This document shows, one piece after another, positions 48,791 to 57,151 of a DNA stretch of 64,000 bases. Numbering within the stretch: position 1 is the first letter of the stretch; each line of letters opens with the position of its first letter. A program made the position numbers and the translations under genes. The notes under the pieces were generated by a model. That model was given only the letters and a program-made list of their open reading frames with translations. It was not told the origin of the DNA and searched no databases. Location: assembly GCF_008831305.1 (NCBI RefSeq), contig NZ_ML708617.1:78463-142462 (forward strand). Reading direction: 5' to 3'. Source of the DNA: Kocuria coralli (GTDB lineage: Bacteria > Actinomycetota > Actinomycetes > Actinomycetales > Micrococcaceae).

Positions 48791-49668
48791 ACGCGGCACT
48801 GGATCAAGGGGCGTTGTCGCGGTCTCAGGCTGAGGATCTGACGCAGAGGATCAGTCAGGGGCTCACGGATGTGCATGAGTTGATCGTGCGGGCCTGGGAG
48901 GGTCGTGCGTGGCAGGCGCTGGGGTTCTCGTCCTGGGATGCCTGGATTGATGCGAATTTCCGTGGCCTTCAGCTGCGGCCCCCGCGTGAGCAGCGCGAGG
49001 AGGTCGTGCGCTCGATGCGTGAGGCCGGGATGAGCGTTCGAGCGATCTCCCAGGCAACGGATCTGGGCTACGGGACCGTGCAGCGAGCTGCGGGACCAGG
49101 TGATCCAAATGGATCACCTGTCGAGGACGGCTCGAACGTGTATGGCCTGGACGGTAAGCAGTACACCCAGCCCAAGCGCGGGGCTCCGGCTGACGATGAT
49201 GCCGGCGAGTTCGGTGAGGCCAGCCTGGATGAGTTGGGGATCCATGCCGTGGACCCGGCCAGTCTGCGCGGAGAGGCCAAGCCTCAAGTCCTGACTGGTG
49301 AGGTAGTGCAGGACACCGAGGCGCCGGAGCCTGAGTCCGCCCCTGAGGAGGGTGAGCTGGATCCTGTGGCCTCGTGGTGGGAGGGTCCGCGCCGGGCGCT
49401 GCTGGAGGCGGAGTCGCGATGCGTGGAGCTGTTGAAGCATCGCAAGGACCAGCCTCGGCTGGTGGAGGACCCGCAGGATCCGGGGCCGGCGCAGTTGACG
49501 ATGACCGCTGCCAGGACGGTGCTTGCCGCCGGCGGCGTGATCGTGGACTTCGGCGTGGAGGACCTGGACGAGGAGTCGCAGGAGGCGCTGCGTCGGGTGC
49601 TCTCGACGGTGGTCACGTCCCTGGACGGTGTGATCGGGGATCTGGAGGTGACCGGCGATGGCAGCTGA
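48787..49668 (+). CDS. HTH/ParB-like DNA-binding protein of the conjugative element
   Basis: A 293-residue protein. The N-terminal region (about 15-100) resembles a helical family widespread on actinobacterial plasmids and integrative elements (AWQALGFSSWDAWIDANF, then an HTH MSVRAISQATDLGYGTVQR). The remainder is acidic, Pro/Glu-rich and has no recognised motif. The ATG overlaps the upstream XRE stop. The gene carries a 24-bp palindrome (49097-49120), coding GDPNGSP, repeated exactly near 57329. Partition, replication or transfer control is an inference. Confidence 0.7.
   Translation: MNAALDQGALSRSQAEDLTQRISQGLTDVHELIVRAWEGRAWQALGFSSWDAWIDANFRGLQLRPPREQREEVVRSMREAGMSVRAISQATDLGYGTVQRAAGPGDPNGSPVEDGSNVYGLDGKQYTQPKRGAPADDDAGEFGEASLDELGIHAVDPASLRGEAKPQVLTGEVVQDTEAPEPESAPEEGELDPVASWWEGPRRALLEAESRCVELLKHRKDQPRLVEDPQDPGPAQLTMTAARTVLAAGGVIVDFGVEDLDEESQEALRRVLSTVVTSLDGVIGDLEVTGDGS
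49097..49120. repeat. 24-bp palindrome, copy 1
   Basis: Arm CAGGTGATCCA, centre AA, arm TGGATCACCTG. It is located inside the ParB-like gene just after its HTH. An exact copy lies at 57329-57352 inside a lipoprotein gene. Confidence 0.85.
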
Positions 49669-50668
49669 GCACCGAGCAAATGGCGATGCGCGCCCGGTGG
49701 CGGCCGAACGCGCATCTCAGCAGATAAATGTTGATAGATCACCGCTGGTGGACAAGACGGTAGCACCATCACCGGCTGCTGGGAATGGTCAGCCCTCGCG
49801 CATTGACCCGGATACCCGGTGGGTGCAGTGGGGTGTGGTGGGCCTGGTCGTGATGTTGGGTCTGACCAGCTTCATCGTCAGTTTCCGGGCGCTGTACGAC
49901 GTGGCGGCCTGGGCTGGGCTGGGTGGCGGGATCCAGTGGGCAGTGCCGGTGTTCATTGACGGGGCGATCCTGACCTACGCGCTATCGGTGCTGGTGCACC
50001 GTGCCCGCGGGGAGGCGACCTGGCCGTCGTGGACGTCGCTGGCGGTGTTCACGCTGATGTCCGTGGCCGCGAACTCAGCTCACGCCGTTTCGTTGCCGCA
50101 GGAGCAGTGGTGGCAGACCGCTACCGGCGCGCTGATCGCGGCCCTGGCACCAATCGGGGTGTTCGCCGCGACCGAGCAGATGGCCCGCCTGGTCGTGCTC
50201 CGCCCTCAGGACCGGCAGCCGGCCACCGACGGCAGCCCCGACGTCGACAAGGAGCCGGCGCCAAGAGCTGACTCTGCGGATGAGCCAACGGATCAGGAGC
50301 CCGCCGGCACTGAGGCAGAACTGCCCGCCGTCGCGGCGAATGAGGCGAAGGCCGTGGAGTCGGCACCCACTCCGGCAGCTGTTGAGCCGGCCCGGCAGCA
50401 GCCTGCCGCCATCGAACCCGCGCCGGCACCCGAGCAGCCCGTGGAGCCAAGCCCTGTGCCGGTGAAGGCCGCCGAGTCCGATCAGGCCGAGGGGCAGTGT
50501 GCGGATGAGTTCGTGGAGTGGGTGATCGAGCAGCGCCGGCATGACCGGCCAATCACCGGGCGGACTGCCGGGGACTTCCTGGAGGTTTCCGAGAGGACAG
50601 GGCGCAACCGGATCAAGGAGCTGCGCCACGCGCGGCCAGAGCTATTCGAAGGGGACGACGCAGCGTGA
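49658..50668 (+). CDS. DUF2637 membrane protein with C-terminal HTH region
   Basis: A 336-residue protein with four hydrophobic segments (about 58-80, 90-110, 120-140, 155-175), matching the DUF2637 family of actinobacterial integrative elements (Spd-like). A long Pro/Ala/Glu linker follows. The C-terminal about 50 residues (FVEWVIEQRRHDRPITGRTAGDF, in two parts) look like a winged-helix domain. The ATG overlaps the previous gene by 11 bp and the stop overlaps the next start. Confidence 0.75.
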   Translation: MAAEHRANGDARPVAAERASQQINVDRSPLVDKTVAPSPAAGNGQPSRIDPDTRWVQWGVVGLVVMLGLTSFIVSFRALYDVAAWAGLGGGIQWAVPVFIDGAILTYALSVLVHRARGEATWPSWTSLAVFTLMSVAANSAHAVSLPQEQWWQTATGALIAALAPIGVFAATEQMARLVVLRPQDRQPATDGSPDVDKEPAPRADSADEPTDQEPAGTEAELPAVAANEAKAVESAPTPAAVEPARQQPAAIEPAPAPEQPVEPSPVPVKAAESDQAEGQCADEFVEWVIEQRRHDRPITGRTAGDFLEVSERTGRNRIKELRHARPELFEGDDAA

Positions 50669-51762
50669 GCATCAAGGCCATCGCTTGGGCGTGGCAGCAA
50701 CAGGTCGACAAGTCTTCACACAAGTTCGTGCTGATGGCAATCGCCGATAGTTCCAACGACTTCGGGGAGGCCCAGCTTTCACAGTCATATCTGGCGTGGA
50801 AGACCGAGCTGTCCGAACGAGTGGTGCGGGACGCGCTGCGGGCCCTGGAAGCGGGGGAGCTGATGACCCGGGTACGCACCTCCCGCAGGGACGGCACCCG
50901 AGGAGTCGATGGCGTGGTGCTGCACCTGGAGCGGGAAGCGACCAAACAGGCCTGGAAGGGCATCAGCGAGATCCGCCGGCAACTGAACCAGCAGCTCTCC
51001 AACGACGCCCTACCCGCCGGGGAAGATCACGGACCCGACATCACCACGGAATCCACCGAGGATAAAACCCCTAGTCAGAACCACCGGCAGAATCTGCCGG
51101 TTGTCGATAGCAAACCTGTGGATAACTCCGTTTCCCCTAGTGGGAACCACCGGCAGATTCTGCCGGTAGGTAGGGACTACCGGCAGATCTCGCCAAACCT
51201 ACCGGCAGATTCTGCCGGTAGTGGCCCCCGCGGACACTTACCTACTACGCACGCGCGCGTCTTTTATCCATCATCATCATCCGTCGGCGCTCAGCCGCCT
51301 GTGGACGACGACGAGACGACGACCGAGGACAAGCCGCTGGGATCCGTGGACGAGGCAAAGCGGCCGCCGAGGATCCACCGCGGGGTGAATCTCTCCCGAC
51401 TGCGCACCGAGTGCGCCCCGGTCGCCGGGCAATGGCCGGTGGATGCCTGGGCCGGGGCTGTGGACCTGATCCTGGACCGCACCCGGACCCGGGTGGCCCG
51501 CCCCCAGGCCTACGTCACCGGCTCCATCCGGGCAGAGCCCGAGGTCCTGCTGGACGCCTCCGAGAAGACCACCAGCTCACTGACCGGCCCGCCGGCAGTC
51601 GCCGCCCCCGCCGAGGGAGCGCAACCGGCATCCGGGCACGCACCACGGGTGCTGCCGGTGAGGCGGGTGAGCTGCCCGATCCATCACACCGAACACCTTC
51701 ACGAGCACGAATGCGCAGGCTGCCGGGCAGATCGCCTGGCGCAACGCCCTGAGGAGGGCTGA
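50665..51762 (+). CDS. Helix-turn-helix, replication-initiator-like protein
   Basis: A 365-residue protein. The N-terminal about 90 residues (IAWAWQQQVDKSSHKFVLMAIAD, in two parts, and ERVVRDALRALEAGELMTRVR) form a winged-helix domain like those of plasmid replication initiators. A disordered linker (about 110-235) contains three 19-bp DNA palindromes at nucleotide level. The C-terminal about 120 residues hold a PQAYVTGSIRAEPE motif and a Cys/His cluster (CPIHHTEHLHEHECAGC) suggesting metal binding. The GTG start overlaps the upstream stop. Confidence 0.68.
   Translation: MSIKAIAWAWQQQVDKSSHKFVLMAIADSSNDFGEAQLSQSYLAWKTELSERVVRDALRALEAGELMTRVRTSRRDGTRGVDGVVLHLEREATKQAWKGISEIRRQLNQQLSNDALPAGEDHGPDITTESTEDKTPSQNHRQNLPVVDSKPVDNSVSPSGNHRQILPVGRDYRQISPNLPADSAGSGPRGHLPTTHARVFYPSSSSVGAQPPVDDDETTTEDKPLGSVDEAKRPPRIHRGVNLSRLRTECAPVAGQWPVDAWAGAVDLILDRTRTRVARPQAYVTGSIRAEPEVLLDASEKTTSSLTGPPAVAAPAEGAQPASGHAPRVLPVRRVSCPIHHTEHLHEHECAGCRADRLAQRPEEG
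51083..51219. repeat. Three 19-bp palindromes (iteron-like array)
   Basis: ACCGGCAGA-N-TCTGCCGGT occurs perfectly at 51083-51101, 51149-51167 and 51201-51219. A half-site ACCGGCAGAT is at 51179-51188. Centre-to-centre spacing is 66 and 52 bp. The first two copies are read as HRQNLPV and HRQILPV, the third in another frame as LPADSAG, so selection is on DNA rather than protein. This suggests initiator or regulator binding sites and a candidate replication origin. Confidence 0.85.
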
Positions 51763-51765
51763 ACC

Positions 51766-52623
51766 ATGAGCAATCAGATGACGATCGAGAACCCCCGGGC
51801 CCAGGCCCAGCAGCGACTGGCCGCGAAGTCCCCGCAGGCCTGGGAGGCCGTGCTGGCCACCATGGGCGCGGTGACCCCGGTGATCCGTTCGGTGATGGTC
51901 TCCTCCGGGATGGCCGGTGACGTCGACGACGTCGTGCAGGAAGCGATCCTCTCGGCCGTGCTCTCAGCCGACCGATGGGACCCGGCGAAAGGCCCGCTGG
52001 TGTCCTGGGTGACCTCGATCGGGAAGCGGCGGGCGATCGACCACATCCGCCGGCAGCGCCGTGGAGGTGCGTCCTCGGTGGTGATCGCCGGACAGGGCGG
52101 AGCCGATGAGGACACCCCGGTGATCGATGTCGCCCAGGCCTCGTTCGAGGACCGGGTGCTGGATCAGGACGAGGCCTGGACCACGGTGAGGGCGGTGATG
52201 GGTCAGGTGCAGCTGGTGCTGCGTAACGACTCCACGGTCTCCCGCGCCTTGGTGGTGCTGGTGGAGTGCGACGGGGAAGTCTCCCGGGCCGCCCGGCTAC
52301 TGGGCCTGGCCGAGCCGGTGGTGCGCGAGGCACGGCGGGAAACGATCCGGATGGCGATCGTGGTCCACCGCGCCCTCCAGCTGCACCAGAACGGGGCCCC
52401 GATCACCGTGCAGAGCCTGCTGAGCTGCCTGCCCGACGAGGTCGGGGCCTGGACCCGGATCGTGGCCGTGGAAGCCGTGCGCGCCGGCGGATTCACCCGC
52501 GTCAGCCCCGAAGACGTCGCCGCCCGCACCGGTTGGTCGACCTCGACCGCGAGGCAGCGCCTGGCGGACACCCTCTGGCTGCTGTCGGTGGCACGAACCA
52601 TCGGGGAACACGGACGGTTCTGA
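51766..52623 (+). CDS. Sigma-70 family RNA polymerase sigma factor
   Basis: A 285-residue sigma factor. Region 2 lies near residues 48-103 (DDVVQEAILSAVLSADRWDPAKGPLVSWVTSIGKRRAIDHIRRQRRG in several parts), with the conserved acidic and aromatic core-binding residues. The C-terminal about 60 residues hold a second HTH (VSPEDVAARTGWSTSTARQRLAD), rather unlike a normal region 4. The ATG has GAGGAGGG 8 nt upstream. As part of the conjugative element it could redirect host polymerase to transfer promoters, which is an inference. Confidence 0.8.
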   Translation: MSNQMTIENPRAQAQQRLAAKSPQAWEAVLATMGAVTPVIRSVMVSSGMAGDVDDVVQEAILSAVLSADRWDPAKGPLVSWVTSIGKRRAIDHIRRQRRGGASSVVIAGQGGADEDTPVIDVAQASFEDRVLDQDEAWTTVRAVMGQVQLVLRNDSTVSRALVVLVECDGEVSRAARLLGLAEPVVREARRETIRMAIVVHRALQLHQNGAPITVQSLLSCLPDEVGAWTRIVAVEAVRAGGFTRVSPEDVAARTGWSTSTARQRLADTLWLLSVARTIGEHGRF

Positions 52624-52719
52624 AAAAGCAGCTGGGGTCATAGTTGCACGTCTTTTAGTAGGACTTCTTCTGTAACGGTATTGTGTACTTTTGACATACC
52701 GAAAAGGAGGGCGGCAGGG

Positions 52720-53472
52720 GTGGTATCTAAAAGATATGATGACGATAGTCGAATTAAACTCTTCATGAGAAGCGCGCACAATATTATGGAGAAAAATTAC
52801 TGGGAGACTTCGATCCGCCCACTCGGCAGATCAGATTTATATTCAAAGTGGGAAGTGAAAATATTTTATAACACTAAACAAGTGATGGGTAGTCCACCTA
52901 AAATGAAGGACATTGAGTTAGACTACGTTCTGCCAGCGGTGAGAATGTTTATTATGGATTCGGAGGAGGTGAACTTTACTAAGGTCATCCAGTCGGCTGA
53001 AGCCCTAGGTGTAGATGAGGATGTGGGGTCTATAGCGGCACTTCGTAGGAGCTGGGAGGATATATGCAAGCCGAAGTTTCCATTCTTTGTCCACGAGGGC
53101 AAGGCTGTGGGGATGCAGATTGAGTCCGATGGGGATCTGATCCGTTGGGATGACGGAAAGGCGAAATCAGGAGACCTTGAGGTATTCCGGGTCTCGCTAT
53201 TCGATGTTATTGATGCCTACCTGAATAACAAATTGTTACACCCTACCGAGCCTCACAAGCGGCCCAAAAGAAGTGCTACTAGAGAGATTGTGGATGCACT
53301 ACCAGAGGGTCTCGAAAAGAACTTATTGGTAGCCGCTTCTTCTGGGCTGGTCTTGGTGTTAACTGGGTTGCATAATGTGCTTGGATCAGATTCTCGCTGG
53401 AAATGCTCGCGGACATGCAGTGAAAGAGCCATTTTGCGTCGTTTGCAAAGAAAGACGCAGGGTGCAAATTGA
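52720..53472 (+). CDS. Low-GC orphan protein with C-terminal membrane segment
   Basis: A 250-residue protein of unknown function. Its gene and flanks (about 52640-53560) are clearly AT-richer than everything around it and use rare codons including at least four TTA leucines, signs of transfer from a different genome. The GTG start is chosen for AAAGGAGG 8 nt upstream. Soluble N-terminal part, then a hydrophobic segment near residues 205-227 (NLLVAASSGLVLVLTGL), then a basic Cys-containing tail. The position between conjugation genes is typical of cargo. A defence role is only a guess. Confidence 0.65.
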   Translation: MVSKRYDDDSRIKLFMRSAHNIMEKNYWETSIRPLGRSDLYSKWEVKIFYNTKQVMGSPPKMKDIELDYVLPAVRMFIMDSEEVNFTKVIQSAEALGVDEDVGSIAALRRSWEDICKPKFPFFVHEGKAVGMQIESDGDLIRWDDGKAKSGDLEVFRVSLFDVIDAYLNNKLLHPTEPHKRPKRSATREIVDALPEGLEKNLLVAASSGLVLVLTGLHNVLGSDSRWKCSRTCSERAILRRLQRKTQGAN

Positions 53473-53664
53473 TTGTTAGCAATACTTGAATAGTCCAATA
53501 ATTACCTCGAATTTATTAAGTTTGCCCTAGGTGGAACTGTGGTCACTCGCAGTTATTGCGCCCCGCTCCTATGGCCGTCAAGAAATCGTCCAACAAGCGC
53601 ATACATCTCAGCAGGGTTCTTCGATGGATGGTCGTAGGTGATCGCTTGTTGAGGAGGGGTAGTG

Positions 53665-54147
53665 ATGGCTGTTCAGACGGAGTTCGATGTGAAGTTCTCG
53701 TGTGGGCATCGGGAGACACGGGATCTGTCCGATCGGCCGGCGGGGAAGCGGAAGGGTTTCGCGTCCTGGCTGGCTAAGGGTGAGTGCTTGGAGTGCTGGA
53801 AGAAGTCCAAGCAAAAGGAGGAGCTGGGCTCCCGGCGGGAAGCGGCCGCTGCGGATGCGAAGAAGATGGGCCTGCCGGAACTGGACGGATCAGAGCAGCA
53901 GCTGTTGTGGGCGCCGCTGTTCCGGGACTCGTTGATCAAGCACGCGCATGAGGATCTGTGCCGTGGTGAGGATCCGGTGATGAGCGAGGACGAGTTCGAG
54001 GACAGGATCATGAAGCATGCCCGGGCGATCACCCGTGCGGGGTGGTGGATGGACCAGGCTGATGCCGAGTCGCAGGACTTGGAGGAGCTGGTGAGCACCG
54101 CCCTGGATGATGAGGATGCGGTCAATGGATGCGAGAACCCGCTGTGA
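53665..54147 (+). CDS. Hypothetical protein with Cys/His cluster
   Basis: A 160-residue protein with FSCGHRET near residue 12 and GECLECWK near 41, a possible zinc ribbon, followed by a charged helical part. The ATG is favoured over the adjacent GTG because GAGGAGGGG lies 8 nt upstream. It overlaps the next gene by 4 bp (GTGA). The 190 bp before it hold a 9-bp inverted repeat (CAACAAGCG at 53591, CGCTTGTTG at 53643) but no gene that I can support. Function unknown. Confidence 0.7.
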   Translation: MAVQTEFDVKFSCGHRETRDLSDRPAGKRKGFASWLAKGECLECWKKSKQKEELGSRREAAAADAKKMGLPELDGSEQQLLWAPLFRDSLIKHAHEDLCRGEDPVMSEDEFEDRIMKHARAITRAGWWMDQADAESQDLEELVSTALDDEDAVNGCENPL

Positions 54148-54770
54148 GCGCCCCCGCCGAGACGACGCCACCGGCCGGCCGGCTGCCGCGGGAGATGACC
54201 CAGCTGACCTTCAACGGCAAGGGCCTGGTGCACTGGATGGTCTCCGACGTGGCGGGCTCCATTGCCTCGCGGTATGGGCTACGAGAGGAAGCCGAAGCGC
54301 TGGGGGCGTTACCGGTGCCCTCGACGGATAGGCGCAGTCCGAATGGCACCGCGGCGCTGCTGGAGCGCACGCGCACCGCGGTGGATGCCGCACACGACGA
54401 GGTCATATCAGCGGTCTTGAAGACGGGTTCATCGTGTCTAGGGGGTGTCCGGTTTCCAGAGTTCCTGCGGGAGGCTGAGTACGGGGCACGCCGGCCGAGG
54501 ATCTGGCGGGCTCCGGTGCGGGCTGCCTCCGAGATCATGCACGCGGCGGTGTCCGTCGAGGCACACCGCGACGGCTTGGACGAGATCAACGGCTACCCGG
54601 TCGACGAGGACTCGGGGTGGCTGGGCAGCTTGCTGTGGTCGATGGAGACCGATCTGCGCAACCACGCGCGTGAGGTGACGCGCTGGCCGCTCATCGAGGG
54701 CGAAGTCGAAATGATCCTCGGGGGTAATCAGCGGTTCTGGTCTGCCGAGGAGCTGGAGGCCGGCAGCTAG
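54144..54770 (+). CDS. Hypothetical protein of the conjugative element
   Basis: A 208-residue soluble protein with no recognised domain. The N-terminal about 25 residues are Pro/Ala-rich, and the body is helical with several Trp and Arg residues. The GTG start overlaps the upstream TGA. It ends before a strong terminator at 54794, so it closes the first part of the element's operon. Confidence 0.65.
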   Translation: MSAPAETTPPAGRLPREMTQLTFNGKGLVHWMVSDVAGSIASRYGLREEAEALGALPVPSTDRRSPNGTAALLERTRTAVDAAHDEVISAVLKTGSSCLGGVRFPEFLREAEYGARRPRIWRAPVRAASEIMHAAVSVEAHRDGLDEINGYPVDEDSGWLGSLLWSMETDLRNHAREVTRWPLIEGEVEMILGGNQRFWSAEELEAGS

Positions 54771-54793
54771 AACGACACTGCGCCGTCGACGAC

Positions 54794-54833
54794 AGAGCGG
54801 GTGCCCAGGACGAGAGTCCCGGGCACCCGCTCT
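54794..54833 (+). terminator. Terminator before the transfer cluster
   Basis: A stem of 13 perfect bp (AGAGCGGGTGCCC and its complement) with a 14-nt loop, followed by TCTCATG. It lies 23 bp after the stop of the 54144 gene and separates early genes from the secretion genes. Confidence 0.8.
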
Positions 54834-54911
54834 TCTCATGTCCGGAGATGCGTGGTCAGACACACGTGGGGCGGGGGTTGTGGTGATGGCGCATTGAGGT
54901 GGTGATCAGCG

Positions 54912-55934
54912 ATGCGCGATGAAGAGACTGGACAGGACCCGGCGCGGGAGCCGGCGGAGGCCGAGAACGAGGCTGTCAACGAGGACCAGGAGGGCACCGG
55001 GGGCCGCCGGCGGCTGGGATTGATCGGGCGTGCTCGACGAGGGATGTGGGCGTTCTTCCACCCGCCGCAGGCGACCTGGACGGCGCCGGGAGAGCAGCGT
55101 TTGCGTGCTGCCGGTGGGCGGTGGGTGGAGCGGATGAACGCCTCACCTGGCATGCGGCTGGTGGTGGCGGCCGCAGCGCTGGTCGTGGTGATCGCCGTGG
55201 CCGTGGCGGGGTGGGCTGTGGTGCGGCAGGACTCGGGTCCGTCGACGCCGGCGCCGGCCGGCAGCCACAGCGGTGAGCCCTCGGCCTCGGGGACCGCTGA
55301 GCAGCTGCCCGGAGCCGAATCCACGGAGAACGGCAGCGGGCCCGCTGAGGGTGAGAGCGGGGAGGTCGAGGCCGAGGAGCCGGTGGGGCAGACCGCGGAT
55401 GAGGCGGCACTGGATCGGATCAACGAGGACGAGGACCTGGTGGTCTCCCGGGTCGAGGACGAGCAGGACCCGCTGGTGACCGGGGCGAGGTTCCTGCGCT
55501 CGATCCGCACCGTGGACACCAGGGACACGGAGCCGGCGCAGTGGTATGAGGCCAGGGACAGTTTCCTGGCCTCCTCGCAGGAGGGCCAGCAGACCGATTG
55601 GGGTGAGGCCGGGGACCAGGAGGCCTCGTCGAACGCGGTGGTGTCCTGGGCAGAAATGGACGCCGCCCTGGAGGCGGGCCGCGGGGTGGCACCGGACTTC
55701 GCCTATGGGCCGCAGGAGGTGCCGGGAACCCACCTGGTTCAGGTCGGGGTGCGCCTGGAGCGTGAGATCACGGCCGGGGATCAGCGCCTGGACACGCCCT
55801 CGGGGGCTTTGCTGGAGGCGGTGGTGGTTTGCCCGCCGTTCGAGGGCGTGGATCGGTGCGTGGTCACGGATTGGTCGGAGGAACCCTCCGGGTTCACCGG
55901 TCTGTCCGATGAGGCGTGGGAGCCGGCGCTGTGA
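54912..55934 (+). CDS. Membrane-anchored VirB8/TcpC-like conjugation protein
   Basis: A 340-residue bitopic protein. Acidic N-terminus (1-35), a basic patch, one membrane helix near residues 85-105 (LVVAAAALVVVIAVAVAGWAVV), an acidic linker, and a C-terminal alpha/beta domain (about 195-330) compatible with the NTF2-like fold of VirB8/TcpC. The latter assignment is by position and layout, not by clear motif. It begins the secretion operon and overlaps the next GTG by 4 bp. Confidence 0.65.
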   Translation: MRDEETGQDPAREPAEAENEAVNEDQEGTGGRRRLGLIGRARRGMWAFFHPPQATWTAPGEQRLRAAGGRWVERMNASPGMRLVVAAAALVVVIAVAVAGWAVVRQDSGPSTPAPAGSHSGEPSASGTAEQLPGAESTENGSGPAEGESGEVEAEEPVGQTADEAALDRINEDEDLVVSRVEDEQDPLVTGARFLRSIRTVDTRDTEPAQWYEARDSFLASSQEGQQTDWGEAGDQEASSNAVVSWAEMDAALEAGRGVAPDFAYGPQEVPGTHLVQVGVRLEREITAGDQRLDTPSGALLEAVVVCPPFEGVDRCVVTDWSEEPSGFTGLSDEAWEPAL

Positions 55935-57151
55935 AACGCACCGCGCAGCGCCTGGGCGTGGGGCTGATGCTCAAGCTGGTGGGGATCCCCGCCTTCTTGA
56001 TGGGCGTCCTGACGCTGATCCTGGTGGTGCTGCTGTCAATGCTGATGCTGCTGATGGGCGTGGGGGCGGCCTCGGCCAAGGACGAGCACGACACCCAGGT
56101 CGCGGCGGCTAACACGAACGCCGGCGGAACGTGCCGGGCGAACGCCGCGGAGGGCGGCGGAAGCGGTGTGGAGGTCCCGGAAGCGTTCGTGGGCCCGGTG
56201 GCTGACGCTGCGGAGGCCTCGGGGCTGCCGGAGGAGATCGTGGCCGCGCAGATCAATGCCGAGTCCGGGTTCTCCACCTCGGCCACCTCCCCGGTGGGGG
56301 CGCAGGGGCCGGCGCAGTTCATGCCGGCGACCTGGACCCAGTACGGCGAGGGCGGGGACCCCCGCGACCCGGAGGACGCGATGGCCGCCTACGGGCGGTA
56401 CATGCAGCACCTGCTGTCCCTGGCGGAGGGCTGGGAGACCGAGGACGGCCCGGATGCCGCCCGCCTGGCGGTGGGGGCTTACAACGCCGGTGAGGGCGCG
56501 CCTGGGCTGTCTAACGGTGAGCTGCCGCCGTATCAGGAGACGCAGAACTATGTGGAGCGCATCTTCGACGGGGCGCAAGAGGACTTCGCTGTGGAGTGCA
56601 CCCAGGTGGCCTCCGCTGCTGATGTCTCCGATGTGGAACTGGGCGAAGGGGAGTGGGCCAACCCGCTGCCTGGAGGCCAGTTCACCTCCGGTTACGGGGC
56701 GCGGAACTTGATGCCTGGGTGTGGGGCTGGAAATTACGACATCGCCTCGGGCTGTCACGCGAACTTCCATCTCGGGGTGGATATGTCCACAGGGGCTGGC
56801 ACCGACCCTGGGGGCACGGTCGTGGCACCGACGGATGGGGAGATCGTGTGCGCACCGGGTGCGGAGTTCGACGGCATGGTGCAGATGAAGGTCGATAACG
56901 GCACTGATTCGGAGATGCTGCTGAACTTCATCCACCTGCACCAGAACAACGTCCAGGTTGGCGACGAGGTCTCCCGCGGGGATCCGATCGGCATCGAGGG
57001 CAACGTGGGGCTGTCGTTCGGCACGCACCTGCACTTCGAGGTGATGAAGCCAGGCACCCCGGCCTGCACCAAGCCGTGGGAACGCGACGGAAGCGGCGAA
57101 CTCTACAACGTGAACCCGGAACCGATCATGAAAGAGAAAGGGGCGCTGTGA
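55931..57151 (+). CDS. Bifunctional cell-wall hydrolase: SLT transglycosylase plus M23 peptidase
   Basis: A 406-residue exported enzyme with one long N-terminal hydrophobic segment (about 12-46). A lytic transglycosylase domain follows (about 70-205), with the catalytic Glu in AAQINAESGFST and AVGAYNAG. The C-terminal M23 metallopeptidase domain (about 240-395) has HLGVD, a segment HLHFEVM and the HxH metal ligands. It probably opens peptidoglycan for the conjugation channel, as VirB1-type proteins do. The GTG overlaps the upstream stop. Confidence 0.85.
   Translation: MKRTAQRLGVGLMLKLVGIPAFLMGVLTLILVVLLSMLMLLMGVGAASAKDEHDTQVAAANTNAGGTCRANAAEGGGSGVEVPEAFVGPVADAAEASGLPEEIVAAQINAESGFSTSATSPVGAQGPAQFMPATWTQYGEGGDPRDPEDAMAAYGRYMQHLLSLAEGWETEDGPDAARLAVGAYNAGEGAPGLSNGELPPYQETQNYVERIFDGAQEDFAVECTQVASAADVSDVELGEGEWANPLPGGQFTSGYGARNLMPGCGAGNYDIASGCHANFHLGVDMSTGAGTDPGGTVVAPTDGEIVCAPGAEFDGMVQMKVDNGTDSEMLLNFIHLHQNNVQVGDEVSRGDPIGIEGNVGLSFGTHLHFEVMKPGTPACTKPWERDGSGELYNVNPEPIMKEKGAL

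Noticed and set aside
51083-51219. CRISPR-like array
   Set aside because: Only three short palindromes, unequal spacing, and no cas genes nearby.
53591-53651. 9-bp inverted repeat CAACAAGCG/CGCTTGTTG as a possible transfer origin
   Set aside because: Arms are short and 43 bp apart, and no relaxase gene or nick-like sequence is nearby; mentioned only with the 53665 gene.
53556-53777. 73-codon frame starting before the 53665 gene
   Set aside because: Mostly overlaps the better supported gene at 53665 in another frame; no ribosome binding site.
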